Of a stretch of DNA of 64,000 nucleotides, positions 8,648 to 18,220 are shown piece after piece (positions within the stretch are counted from its first letter, which is position 1; each line of letters opens with the position of its first letter). A program made the translations under genes and the position numbers. This DNA is from Bacteroidota bacterium (GTDB lineage: Bacteria > Bacteroidota > Bacteroidia > NS11-12g > UBA955), in contig CAUJCT010000001.1 of the NCBI GenBank assembly GCA_963169345.1, positions 37,253-101,252 on the forward strand. Direction: 5' to 3'. Below the pieces are notes generated by a model that was not told the origin of the DNA, searched no databases, and saw only the letters and a program-made list of their open reading frames with translations.

Positions 8648-9418
8648 TTGCAAGCCGAAACAATGAAAGACAGACGCTACATTATCAGCGGTGCTGGCAG
8701 TGGTATAGGCCGCGCTATTGCACTTAAACTGGCAAGTGAAGGTGCCGGTATTATTCTTGCCGGTCGCAATATGGAGAAACTTGAAGAGACTATGAAATTG
8801 CTTCCTAAAGGCAACCATCTAATCGTTTCTACCGATATTCGTATAAAGAAAAACTGTGAAGAGGTTTCTGAAATCTTAAATGGCACTCACCTGGATGGTA
8901 TAATTGCTAATGCCGGTGTTGGTGGTGAAAATTATTACGGAGAAAATGATCGCTGGGACGAAATTATTGATACCAATCTCAGTGGAACTTATCATTTTGT
9001 CAGCTCATTTCTCGAACAACTCAAAAACAGCAGAGGCGAACAAAAACATATTTTGGTTACATCATCAGTATTGGCTCGACTGGGTGTTAAAAATTACACT
9101 GCCTACTGTGCCTCAAAGGCAGGACTACTTGGTTTGATGCGTTCATGGGCTATGGAACTTGCAGAACACAATATTTTAGTCAATGCCATCAGTCCCGGAT
9201 GGGTCAATACCAATATGGCAAGAGAAGGCATGGAAGGCATTGCCAAAAGTATGGGCATCAGTTATGACGAATTTAAAAAACTGGCAATGCAAAGTGTACC
9301 ATTGGGCAGAATGGCTGAGCCAAATGAAATAGCCGATTTAGTACATTATCTGCTGACACAAAGTGCCATTACCGGACAGGTTGTAGATATTAATTGCGGA
9401 AGCGTGATGAGCAGTTAA
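8648..9418 (+). CDS. SDR family oxidoreductase
   Basis: GAGSGIGRAIALKLA, NAGVGG, YTAYCASKAGLLGL. Confidence 0.92.
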   Translation: MQAETMKDRRYIISGAGSGIGRAIALKLASEGAGIILAGRNMEKLEETMKLLPKGNHLIVSTDIRIKKNCEEVSEILNGTHLDGIIANAGVGGENYYGENDRWDEIIDTNLSGTYHFVSSFLEQLKNSRGEQKHILVTSSVLARLGVKNYTAYCASKAGLLGLMRSWAMELAEHNILVNAISPGWVNTNMAREGMEGIAKSMGISYDEFKKLAMQSVPLGRMAEPNEIADLVHYLLTQSAITGQVVDINCGSVMSS

Positions 9419-9430
9419 ACTCTGATAAAA

Positions 9431-10165
9431 TTATTTCACAACAACAAATGCTGTTTGATAGTAATTATTAACAGCACCAATCAATTTAAATTCTCTGTAA
9501 AATGTCTTTTGATAAATGCTCAATGCGTAATACTCGTGATTAGGCACATTAAATTCGTCAAAGAAAACAAGGTCACCGGGTTTTATAAATTCGTTAAGTG
9601 TTGAGAGAGCATAAAGAGTAGATGAGAATAAATCGGCATCCAGATGCACGACTTTTTTTCTGCCTTTATCCATGGGATGAGATTTTAAAAAACCCGGTAA
9701 AGTATCCTGAAACAACCCTTTAATAAAGTGTACTCTATTGTCTTCGAAGTTAGGCATATCGGCACTCATGGCACCTTTTTTAAATGCCAGGCCCCAATCT
9801 TCAGGCAAACCTTCGAATGTATCAAAACCGTAGAATCGGGTGGATGGATTTTGGTTATTTTGAATCCACCACTGCATAGATTCACCTCTGCATACACCAA
9901 ATTCGAGATAATCAAATTCCCCTTCCTTCAACCCATGTTTGGACATCACATCCGCGTATAAATTGTACCTGCGTTTATGGTCTCTGGTCCAGGTAAAGAA
10001 GTCATTAAACATTGACTTATCATTGTTTTTGGCAATGAATTTGGTCAGACCAAGAATATTGTGAAAAAACAAGGTAGGATGACTTAAAAATCCAAGCCAG
10101 GTACCTGGTCGTGCGAGTAACACGAGGCCTTTAGCAGTTACATTCAGTGTTTTGAGAAAACTCAT
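9431..10165 (-). CDS. Class I SAM-dependent methyltransferase (TylF/MycF-like)
   Basis: DYLEFGVCRGESMQWW; FYGFDTFEGLPEDWG; VHLDADLFSSTLYAL. Confidence 0.75.
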   Translation of the reverse strand: MSFLKTLNVTAKGLVLLARPGTWLGFLSHPTLFFHNILGLTKFIAKNNDKSMFNDFFTWTRDHKRRYNLYADVMSKHGLKEGEFDYLEFGVCRGESMQWWIQNNQNPSTRFYGFDTFEGLPEDWGLAFKKGAMSADMPNFEDNRVHFIKGLFQDTLPGFLKSHPMDKGRKKVVHLDADLFSSTLYALSTLNEFIKPGDLVFFDEFNVPNHEYYALSIYQKTFYREFKLIGAVNNYYQTAFVVVK

Positions 10166-10201
10166 TATAGTTGCGGGGGTTATGATAAACGTTCAGTTGA
10201 A

Positions 10202-11176
10202 TTACCAGCCTAAAATCCAGGCGAAGATTAAAGGAGCTACAATAGTTGCATCACTTTCAACGATAAATTTAGGTGTATGAATATCCAGTTTTCCCCAGGT
10301 TATTTTTTCGTTAGGAACAGCACCTGAATAAGAGCCATAGCTGGTTGTAGAATCAGAAATCTGGCAGAAATAACTCCAGAAAGGCACATCATGCCATTCT
10401 AAGTCCTGATACATCATTGGTACAACACAAATTGGGAAATCACCTGCTATACCACCACCAATCTGGAAGAAACCTACACCTTTACCGGCACTGTTGTTTC
10501 TGTACCAATCGGCCAGCCATACCATGTATTCGATACCACTTTTCATAGTTGAAGCTTTAAGTTCGCCTTTGATGACATAACTGGCAAATATATTACCCAT
10601 TGTACTGTCTTCCCAGCCTGGAACAACGATAGGGATATTCTTTTCGGCAGCGGCCAGCATCCAGCTGTTTTTCGGATCAATCTCATAGTATTGTTCAAGG
10701 TCGCCACTCAGCAACATTTTATACATGAATTCATGCGGAAAGAACCTTTCACCTTTATCATCCGCATCTTTCCAAACTTTGTGAATGTGTTTTTGCAAAC
10801 GTCTGAATGCTTCTTCTTCAGGAATGCAGGTATCAGTTACTCTGTTGTAATGATTTTCGAGCAAATCCCATTCCTCCTGAGGACTGAGGTCGCGGTAGTT
10901 TGGAACTCTTTTATAGTGACTGTGAGCAACAAGATTCATGATATCCTCTTCGAGATTGGCACCGGTACAGCTGATGATATCTACCTTATCCTGACGAATC
11001 ATTTCAGCAAGTGACAAACCTAATTCAGCAGTACTCATAGCACCTGCAAGAGTAATCATCATTTTACCACCTTCGATTAAGTGGGTTTCATATCCTTTGG
11101 CAGCGTCCATAAGTGCAGCTGCATTAAAATGTCTGTAGTGATGCTCGATGTATTGAGATACAGGTCCTTTGTTCAT
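10202..11176 (-). CDS. Deoxyhypusine synthase family protein
   Basis: GGKMMITLAGAMSTAELGLSLAEMIR; SCTGANLEEDI; conserved lysine motif KITWGKL near the C-terminus. Confidence 0.88.
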   Translation of the reverse strand: MNKGPVSQYIEHHYRHFNAAALMDAAKGYETHLIEGGKMMITLAGAMSTAELGLSLAEMIRQDKVDIISCTGANLEEDIMNLVAHSHYKRVPNYRDLSPQEEWDLLENHYNRVTDTCIPEEEAFRRLQKHIHKVWKDADDKGERFFPHEFMYKMLLSGDLEQYYEIDPKNSWMLAAAEKNIPIVVPGWEDSTMGNIFASYVIKGELKASTMKSGIEYMVWLADWYRNNSAGKGVGFFQIGGGIAGDFPICVVPMMYQDLEWHDVPFWSYFCQISDSTTSYGSYSGAVPNEKITWGKLDIHTPKFIVESDATIVAPLIFAWILGW

Positions 11177-11302
11177 TTCTAAAAAATTTGTCGCGAATAT
11201 AATAGAAATTAATGAGGACTGTATGATGTAAAAACAAGCAAAAAGCAGGGGAAAAACTTACTGGATAAATAAATCAATTATCCAATTAAAATATACGATA
11301 GA

Positions 11303-12673
11303 TTAACCATTCACAGCATCAATCACATCGTATTTTGTAATGATGTGAACATTGCCTCCCAGGTCGGTCATTAAAACTGCCTGATTGTTTTTATTGATTA
11401 ATTTAGAAACTTGTTGAATTTCAGTATCCGGTTTAACCATTGGAAAAGGTTTTTGCATCACCTTGTCAATATTGGCAGATTTCAAATCTGGTTGATCAAC
11501 AAGAGTTTCAAACAAATACGAGTCATTCAGAGAACCCACAAATTCACCGGCATCATTCACTACCGGAATTTGAGAAATATCAAACTTTTTCATCATTTGA
11601 TAGGCGTCGTTTACTGACTGACTGGATTTGACTGTGACCAGTTTTTGGTTCTTATGATTTTGAATCAGGTCGATAGCTGTAGCTGCTTTTTTAGATTCAA
11701 TGAAACCTCTTTCTCTCATCCAGTCTTCATTGAACATTTTACCCAGATATCTTGTACCATGATCGTGAAAAATCACCACAACAACATCGTCTTTTTTGAA
11801 TTTATTTTTCATTTGCAGGAGACCGCCAATAGCAGCTCCGGCACTGTTCCCTACAAATATGCCTTCCATTCTCGGTATGAGTCGGGTGTAAATAGCAGCA
11901 TTTTTATCTGTAACTTTTTCAAAATGATCTATGATACTAAAATCGACATTGGCCGGAAGGAAGTCCTCTCCTATTCCTTCAGTGATGTAAGGGTAAATTT
12001 CCTCTTTATCAAAAACACCTGTTTCCTTGTATTTTTTAAAAACTGAACCGTAAGTATCGATGCCAAATATTTTAATATTGGGATTTTTTTCTTTCAAGTA
12101 TTTTCCTGTACCACATATAGTACCGCCGGTTCCAACACCTACTACCAGATGGGTGATTTTACCTTCAGTTTGTTCCCAGATTTCAGGTCCTGTTGATTCA
12201 TAATGTGCCAAAGAGTTACTAGGATTGTCATATTGATTGGGTTTCCAACTGTTGGGTACTTCGTCCACCAGGCGAGATGAAACAGAATAATATGAACGAG
12301 GGTCTTCGGGTTCAACATCTGTAGGACAAACTATGACTTCGGCTCCAAATGCTTTGAGTGCATCTACCTTTTCACGACTTTGTTTATCAGTAGTAGTGAA
12401 GATACATTTATAGCCTTTAATAACGGCAGCAATTGCCAGCCCCATACCGGTATTACCGCTGGTTCCTTCAATAATGGTTCCACCTGGTTTAAGCTGACCG
12501 GATTTTTCGGCATCTTCAATCATTTTGAGCGCCATTCTATCCTTAATGCTATTGCCAGGATTGGTTGTTTCAATCTTTGCCAAAACAGTACATGGCAAAT
12601 CCGCCACAATTTTATTAAGTTTAACCAATGGCGTATTGCCAATAGTTTCCAGAATATTGTTAAAGTAGGACAT
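11303..12673 (-). CDS. PLP-dependent cystathionine beta-synthase/cysteine synthase with C-terminal CBS pair
   Basis: IGNTPLVKLNKI, TNPGNSIKDRMA, EGTSGNTGMGLA; CBS domain DISQIPVVNDAGEFVGSL. Confidence 0.92.
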   Translation of the reverse strand: MSYFNNILETIGNTPLVKLNKIVADLPCTVLAKIETTNPGNSIKDRMALKMIEDAEKSGQLKPGGTIIEGTSGNTGMGLAIAAVIKGYKCIFTTTDKQSREKVDALKAFGAEVIVCPTDVEPEDPRSYYSVSSRLVDEVPNSWKPNQYDNPSNSLAHYESTGPEIWEQTEGKITHLVVGVGTGGTICGTGKYLKEKNPNIKIFGIDTYGSVFKKYKETGVFDKEEIYPYITEGIGEDFLPANVDFSIIDHFEKVTDKNAAIYTRLIPRMEGIFVGNSAGAAIGGLLQMKNKFKKDDVVVVIFHDHGTRYLGKMFNEDWMRERGFIESKKAATAIDLIQNHKNQKLVTVKSSQSVNDAYQMMKKFDISQIPVVNDAGEFVGSLNDSYLFETLVDQPDLKSANIDKVMQKPFPMVKPDTEIQQVSKLINKNNQAVLMTDLGGNVHIITKYDVIDAVNG

Positions 12674-12779
12674 TGGGGCAAAGATAATGAAAGTTCCGAT
12701 TTGAGTTGGAGTAAAAGGTGTGCTCTAAATTTGGCAGTTTGCCTATTTTTCTATTTATTTGAAGTTTATCCATAAGATT

Positions 12780-14387
12780 ATGAAGCATTTCAAATTACTT
12801 TTCCTATTGCTCTGCGTTTCATTTGGTCGCAACACAGAGGCTCAAAATTTTGACATCCAAAGTTTCGAATTAAAGTACAAATACGTTTATTATACGTTTA
12901 CCATCGGCAATTATTACTACTTCAAAAACTACAACAATGAATTTATCAGGGTAAATAAAAACTCCCCAAGTAAAATTGAAGAATTTACAATAAAACCGGA
13001 TTCAGATGATGAGGCTATGATTTCATTATTTGAAACAAATGGTAAAATTTTTGGTATAGCTACTTACACAGAAGATAAGGTGAAGAGCGTAGCTAAATCA
13101 TCTACCACAAGCTCAACAAAGTCAAGTACAACAACCTCAAATACCAGTACAACCAGTACTGTAAGGTTCAGAACAAAGATTTATTTATACTTATACGATG
13201 AAATGGGTAATAAAGTAAAGAAAGTATTTCAAAAGGTGAATAAAACTGACTCATTTGAAATAGACTATAAATACAATTTTGATGATGAGATTGTTTATAT
13301 CTATCAAAAAGATTCGGTCATTCAGGCTTATGGCTTTGATTTAAACGAAAAATCAAACAAAAAATTACCTAAGTACCACTCAACTGAAGGTTCTACATAT
13401 AATTTCCTGGATGCTTTTAAAGTCCTTTTCAAAAATTTAAACATCAATTTCGGTTTGGATGCAGATTTATCATTTCTGAATACGGGTCTTTTTGACACTA
13501 CTAAATTTGAGCATTACGCTGTGAGTTATATGAAGAATGAGAAGGAAATGGCTCATTTTGATAAGTATTACACCAATTTAACCGTTCATACCAATAATGA
13601 AGGTAAATTAGGTAAAGAAATAGAAGTTGATTTAGGCTCTGATAAGTTAATTGTTGAAGCGGAATACAGAATTCTAAAAAACACCAATATACTTATATTT
13701 GGTAAATACATGGAAAAAACCACCTCAGCAAATCCAATGTATGGTATCTTCTCCTGTGTTTTAAATAAGAGTCTCGATTTTGTAAAAGATGTACAGACTC
13801 AGGAATTGACCAGGGTCAACAATGAAGGTCCTGTTGTTTTAAACAGATATGTTGGTTTTATTTTAACTAAACTGCACATGCCAAAGAAAGCCTTTCATAT
13901 TAAAAAATCTGAAGAGGAAATGTTTATTAGCACCCATCAGGTGACATTTAAAAACTTTGTTGACCATATTTACGTTTTAAGAGTAAGTGAGACAGGCGAA
14001 ATGGATATCAATCAAATTGGCACAAACACTGCCACTTCAAAAAGCGCACCTGACTATCACGCTGCATTCAAACTTAAAAATAAAATCATCTTTTATTTCT
14101 ACGATAACCCTGAAAACATCAATAACAAAGCGACTGACATGACTTGCAAGATGACAAAACCAGGTAAAAAAAGCAATTTATTAGTAGCCTGTTATTACGA
14201 TTATGTCAATAATGAATTCAGTCAGAAGTTCACCGTATCCGACAGAAAAACGCTTAAAGTTTGTCCTGTTTTAAGTGATAGTTATATCAATACAGATGAG
14301 GAGAATGGCGTATACACCAGTTTCTTCCTTGGCAAAGACAAAAAAGGTAATATTAAAAAGATGTATTTGATTAAATACGGCGAATAA
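12780..14387 (+). CDS. Secreted hypothetical protein with Ser/Thr-rich tract
   Basis: Signal peptide MKHFKLLFLLLCVSFGRNTEAQ from ATG 12780; long ORF to 14387. Confidence 0.75.
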   Translation: MKHFKLLFLLLCVSFGRNTEAQNFDIQSFELKYKYVYYTFTIGNYYYFKNYNNEFIRVNKNSPSKIEEFTIKPDSDDEAMISLFETNGKIFGIATYTEDKVKSVAKSSTTSSTKSSTTTSNTSTTSTVRFRTKIYLYLYDEMGNKVKKVFQKVNKTDSFEIDYKYNFDDEIVYIYQKDSVIQAYGFDLNEKSNKKLPKYHSTEGSTYNFLDAFKVLFKNLNINFGLDADLSFLNTGLFDTTKFEHYAVSYMKNEKEMAHFDKYYTNLTVHTNNEGKLGKEIEVDLGSDKLIVEAEYRILKNTNILIFGKYMEKTTSANPMYGIFSCVLNKSLDFVKDVQTQELTRVNNEGPVVLNRYVGFILTKLHMPKKAFHIKKSEEEMFISTHQVTFKNFVDHIYVLRVSETGEMDINQIGTNTATSKSAPDYHAAFKLKNKIIFYFYDNPENINNKATDMTCKMTKPGKKSNLLVACYYDYVNNEFSQKFTVSDRKTLKVCPVLSDSYINTDEENGVYTSFFLGKDKKGNIKKMYLIKYGE

Positions 14388-14425
14388 TTTCAGCCATACA
14401 TTTTGTTCAACAGAATGAATAAAAT

Positions 14426-14460
14426 AAAAAAGCACTTAATATTGATTAAGTGCTTTTTTG
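14426..14460. terminator. Bidirectional terminator between convergent genes
   Basis: AAAAAAGCACTTAAT-attg-ATTAAGTGCTTTTTT. Confidence 0.85.
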
Positions 14461-14491
14461 TTTTAAGACTATTTTAATAAAGTATTGAACC

Positions 14492-15907
14492 TTACTTAGT
14501 CAGTATTTCTTTAGTGCCATTCAACTGATACAATTTTTGAGCAATTTCAGCTTGTTCATCACTCCATGCATTGTATTTGCGAACAGTTTCGCTAATTTCA
14601 CTTAAGTATCTGTTGCGTGAAGGCGGTATGATAAAGACTTTCTCACTCATTTCATCAGAAGCCTGGTAATGTGAATTGAATCCTGCCCCTGTTTTACTAT
14701 CAATTAAGTCGAGCAGATTGCGGTAAAGGGTATTCATTCCCGGATCGTTGAACTGAGAAGCAATCGTTCCATAAACCGGCATTTGATCAGGATCAACATC
14801 AAAACGTTTATGATTGCGTTGGTACTGCTTCTTAACATCTCTCAATGCATCTGCAGCTCCTTTTTTATCGAATTTATTGACAGCAATGATATCAGCAAAA
14901 TCGAGCATGTCAATTTTTTCCAGCTGAGTTGCAGCGCCATATTCAGGAGTCATTACATACATAGCCACATTGCTGTGTTCTGTTATTTCAGTATCACTTT
15001 GACCAATACCGCTGGTTTCCAGAATAATCAAATCAAATCCTGCAGCTTTGAGAATTAAAATGGCATCATCCACATGTTTACTCAAAGCCAGATTACTTTG
15101 TCTTGTAGCGAGCGAACGCATGTAAACTCTGTTATTTCTGATGCTGTTCATACGAATTCTGTCGCCCAATAAAGCGCCACCTGTTTTTCTTTTGCTAGGG
15201 TCAACGGATATGATAGCGATGGTTTTATCTTTCATATCAAACAGGAATCTTCTGACAAACTCGTCAACAAGACTACTTTTACCAGCGCCACCGGTACCAG
15301 TAATACCTAATACAGGAACATTTTTATTAGATGCTGCGATATGGTCGTTTATGGTATTGCGGTATTTGGCAAATTCCTCCGGATTATTTTCAGCACAGGA
15401 AATGGTTTTGGCAATATAAGTAGGATTTTTGGCCAATATTTCTTCCAGTTTGAAATCGATGTTCTGACCAGTAGCAAAATCGGCTTTTTGAACCAGATCA
15501 TTGATCATACCTTGCAATCCAAGAGCACGGCCATCGTCTGGGTGATAGAGTTTCGTAATACCATAAGCTTCGAGGTCACTGATTTCTTCGGGAAGAATAG
15601 TACCTCCACCACCACCAAATATTTTAATATGACCGGCACCTTTTTGCTGCAATAAATCGTACATATATTTAAAGTACTCATTATGCCCGCCCTGATAGCT
15701 TGTCATAGCAATGGCATTGGCATCTTCCTGAATAGCGGTATCCACTACTTCTTCGGCACTGCGGTCGTGACCAAGGTGAATGACTTCGCAGCCTGTGGAC
15801 TGGATGATACGTCTCATAACATTGATGGCAGCATCGTGACCATCGAAAAGAGAAGCGGCAGTTACTATTCTGACTTTGTGCTTAGGTTGGTATACAGTAT
15901 CTTGCAT
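14492..15907 (-). CDS. B12-binding domain fused to MeaB/ArgK-like G-protein (IcmF N-terminal two-thirds without mutase domain)
   Basis: [51 protein letters not shown]-loop; ends at the domain boundary ...GTKEILTK*. Confidence 0.85.
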   Translation of the reverse strand: MQDTVYQPKHKVRIVTAASLFDGHDAAINVMRRIIQSTGCEVIHLGHDRSAEEVVDTAIQEDANAIAMTSYQGGHNEYFKYMYDLLQQKGAGHIKIFGGGGGTILPEEISDLEAYGITKLYHPDDGRALGLQGMINDLVQKADFATGQNIDFKLEEILAKNPTYIAKTISCAENNPEEFAKYRNTINDHIAASNKNVPVLGITGTGGAGKSSLVDEFVRRFLFDMKDKTIAIISVDPSKRKTGGALLGDRIRMNSIRNNRVYMRSLATRQSNLALSKHVDDAILILKAAGFDLIILETSGIGQSDTEITEHSNVAMYVMTPEYGAATQLEKIDMLDFADIIAVNKFDKKGAADALRDVKKQYQRNHKRFDVDPDQMPVYGTIASQFNDPGMNTLYRNLLDLIDSKTGAGFNSHYQASDEMSEKVFIIPPSRNRYLSEISETVRKYNAWSDEQAEIAQKLYQLNGTKEILTK

Positions 15908-16042
15908 GGATTAAGAATGTACGCCGCAAAAGTACAAAATTATAGGCAAAGAGGACAACATTCCTCTTCAGATAAAAAAATGTAAAATTTTTAAGCTTAT
16001 TTGAAACTTTTTAAGCTTTCATGGAACTTATAGACAAGCTGA

Positions 16043-16549
16043 TTGGATAAAGAAACAAAAGATAGCGTTTTTAAAGGATTGTATTTACAGCATTACAAAG
16101 AACTGGAGCGGTATTGCAGAGCCATGTTCCCGGATGATGATTTAGCTAAAGACCTGCTATCGGAAACCATATCCAAAGCTTACCAGAATTTTGAGAGAAT
16201 CAAAGATGTTAACAGTTTTAAAGCTTATGTATTTGGCATTTGTCGGAATCTGTTCAAAAAGCATATTCGAGACAGAAAGTACTTTGAGAATCTAGCTATT
16301 GCAGAACATATTCCGGCTGAAATGCCCGGAGATAAAGCTGAAATAGACAGATTATACAAAGCACTGGCAATGCTGGATGATAAGCAGAGAGAGATCATTA
16401 CTTTATTTGAACTGACAGGTTTTAAACTGCAGGAAATCGCCGACATGTTGGAAATGCCCGTCAATACAGTAAAAACTCATCTCAGTAGAGGAAAGGAAAA
16501 ACTTCGATTGATTCTTAAAGAAGAAAACATTTCAACCAGTAAAACATGA
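16043..16549 (+). CDS. RNA polymerase sigma factor (ECF, sigma-70 family)
   Basis: ECF architecture: DLAKDLLSETISKAYQNF; LQEIADMLEMPVNTVKTHLSRGKEKL; TTG start. Confidence 0.9.
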   Translation: MDKETKDSVFKGLYLQHYKELERYCRAMFPDDDLAKDLLSETISKAYQNFERIKDVNSFKAYVFGICRNLFKKHIRDRKYFENLAIAEHIPAEMPGDKAEIDRLYKALAMLDDKQREIITLFELTGFKLQEIADMLEMPVNTVKTHLSRGKEKLRLILKEENISTSKT

Positions 16550-18213
16550 AAGAACAAAATTTTTTAGACGAACTCTTTGACAAAGCCAGAAATGAAAAGA
16601 ATCGATTTGATCCGGATGAGGTTTTAAAAGCCGCAACTGATCCAAAACCTTCATTTAAGATGCCATTCAAACAACTGTGGATTGCCGCAGCGGCTAGTTT
16701 GCTTATTATTTTAGGTATTGTTGGTTTTGAAAACCTTAAACAATCCAGGCAAAACAATCCGGAGTCAGTTGTCATAACCGATTCAGTCAGTAATACATTG
16801 GCCGTGAATGAACATAATGACTCAGCTTCTCAAGTTAACTCCTCTGATTTTGATGCTTCAATGGATAATAGTCAGGCTATTCCTTTAGATGAAGATAGCA
16901 TTCACCGGATTCCATCTGTTAATTCTCAACACGAAGTTCCCCTTAACAATTCAAAACAAATTTCCACAGCAACAACAAAAGTGGAGGTATTAAGTGGTGA
17001 GCCGGAAAAACTGAGACTTTTGCAACAAGTGCCGGTACAACACTTCGAAATTTTGGCCAACAGAGACACTATGATTATGACAGAGGACGGTTTAAGATTG
17101 TATTTTGAAGGTCAGGGCATAATCAACAAGCAAAATCAGGTTGTTCAGGGATTGGTTCAGGTGGATGTTAAAAATTGCTTTGGATTGAATCAATATGTAA
17201 GAGAAGATTTGAGCACCTTTTCGAATGGTAACTTATTGGAAACTGCAGGTATGTTCAGAATTGAATTAACGCAAGGCAAAGACACCTTGCAAATCAGACA
17301 GGGCTATGATTATGGAGTAGGGTTAAACAGAGAAATTCCTGAACGTATGCAATTGTATTACGGAAATGCAGATATCAAAAACGGTATCAACTGGAAACTG
17401 GATCCGGTAGGGAAAACTCCGGCGCCGATAGTAGTAGTAACAGGTGGTAAATATGAAAAAGTAACAGACCCGTTTTTTTACAAGAATTACCGCTTCAAGA
17501 AAAGTGATATGCTTCAACTGTTGGATAGTTCATGGTTAGCGCATTTTACATCGGATAACAGACAAATCATTGGTCGACGCTCCTGCAATGGAGAAACAGA
17601 TGCCTACCTATCAGCGTGCCTGACCTTTAATGAGCAATTGGCCCCGGAGCTGGCAAAAATGGAAATGTTTAACATTAACAGCCGAATGACAGAATTTACT
17701 TTCACTTGTTATTCGAAAGACAAATACGCCTATGCTATAACTAAAGGTGCTATAGACAGTGTCAAATCCTACGTACCACCAAGTGATTTCAATTATTTAT
17801 CCATGCCAATGTTGTTTCCAATTACAACAGGATGGATCAACGTGGATTGTGTGCCAAGACTGGAAGTCAAATGGAGAAAACTGAATCGGGTTGAAAAAAC
17901 AGATGTTAAGGTAGTGCTTCCGGAAGCATTAAAAGTTAAAGCCTACTTGTACATACCTGAGACAAATTCCATAGCCAGATTAATGAACACTGATAGCAGG
18001 GTATTAATATTTAAAAACATTCCGGCTGGTTATGATGTCAGACTGATTATAACCTCCTTTGATAAAGAACAGTTCATCGTTTATTCAGGCGATTTTAATG
18101 TAAACGGACAAGCCTTAGAAGTTGATGCCTTTACCCGCTTGAATGGGTTGGATGAATATCTGGACTGGTTGAAAAAAGTATGTGCAGAGGTAGATGCTGC
18201 AAAATCACTATAG
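16546..18213 (+). CDS. Single-TM protein translationally coupled to the sigma factor, probable anti-sigma-like
   Basis: ATGA overlap with the sigma gene; cytoplasmic N-terminus then TM (LWIAAAASLLIILGIVGF). Confidence 0.7.
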   Translation: MKEQNFLDELFDKARNEKNRFDPDEVLKAATDPKPSFKMPFKQLWIAAAASLLIILGIVGFENLKQSRQNNPESVVITDSVSNTLAVNEHNDSASQVNSSDFDASMDNSQAIPLDEDSIHRIPSVNSQHEVPLNNSKQISTATTKVEVLSGEPEKLRLLQQVPVQHFEILANRDTMIMTEDGLRLYFEGQGIINKQNQVVQGLVQVDVKNCFGLNQYVREDLSTFSNGNLLETAGMFRIELTQGKDTLQIRQGYDYGVGLNREIPERMQLYYGNADIKNGINWKLDPVGKTPAPIVVVTGGKYEKVTDPFFYKNYRFKKSDMLQLLDSSWLAHFTSDNRQIIGRRSCNGETDAYLSACLTFNEQLAPELAKMEMFNINSRMTEFTFTCYSKDKYAYAITKGAIDSVKSYVPPSDFNYLSMPMLFPITTGWINVDCVPRLEVKWRKLNRVEKTDVKVVLPEALKVKAYLYIPETNSIARLMNTDSRVLIFKNIPAGYDVRLIITSFDKEQFIVYSGDFNVNGQALEVDAFTRLNGLDEYLDWLKKVCAEVDAAKSL

Positions 18214-18220
18214 TTATAAC

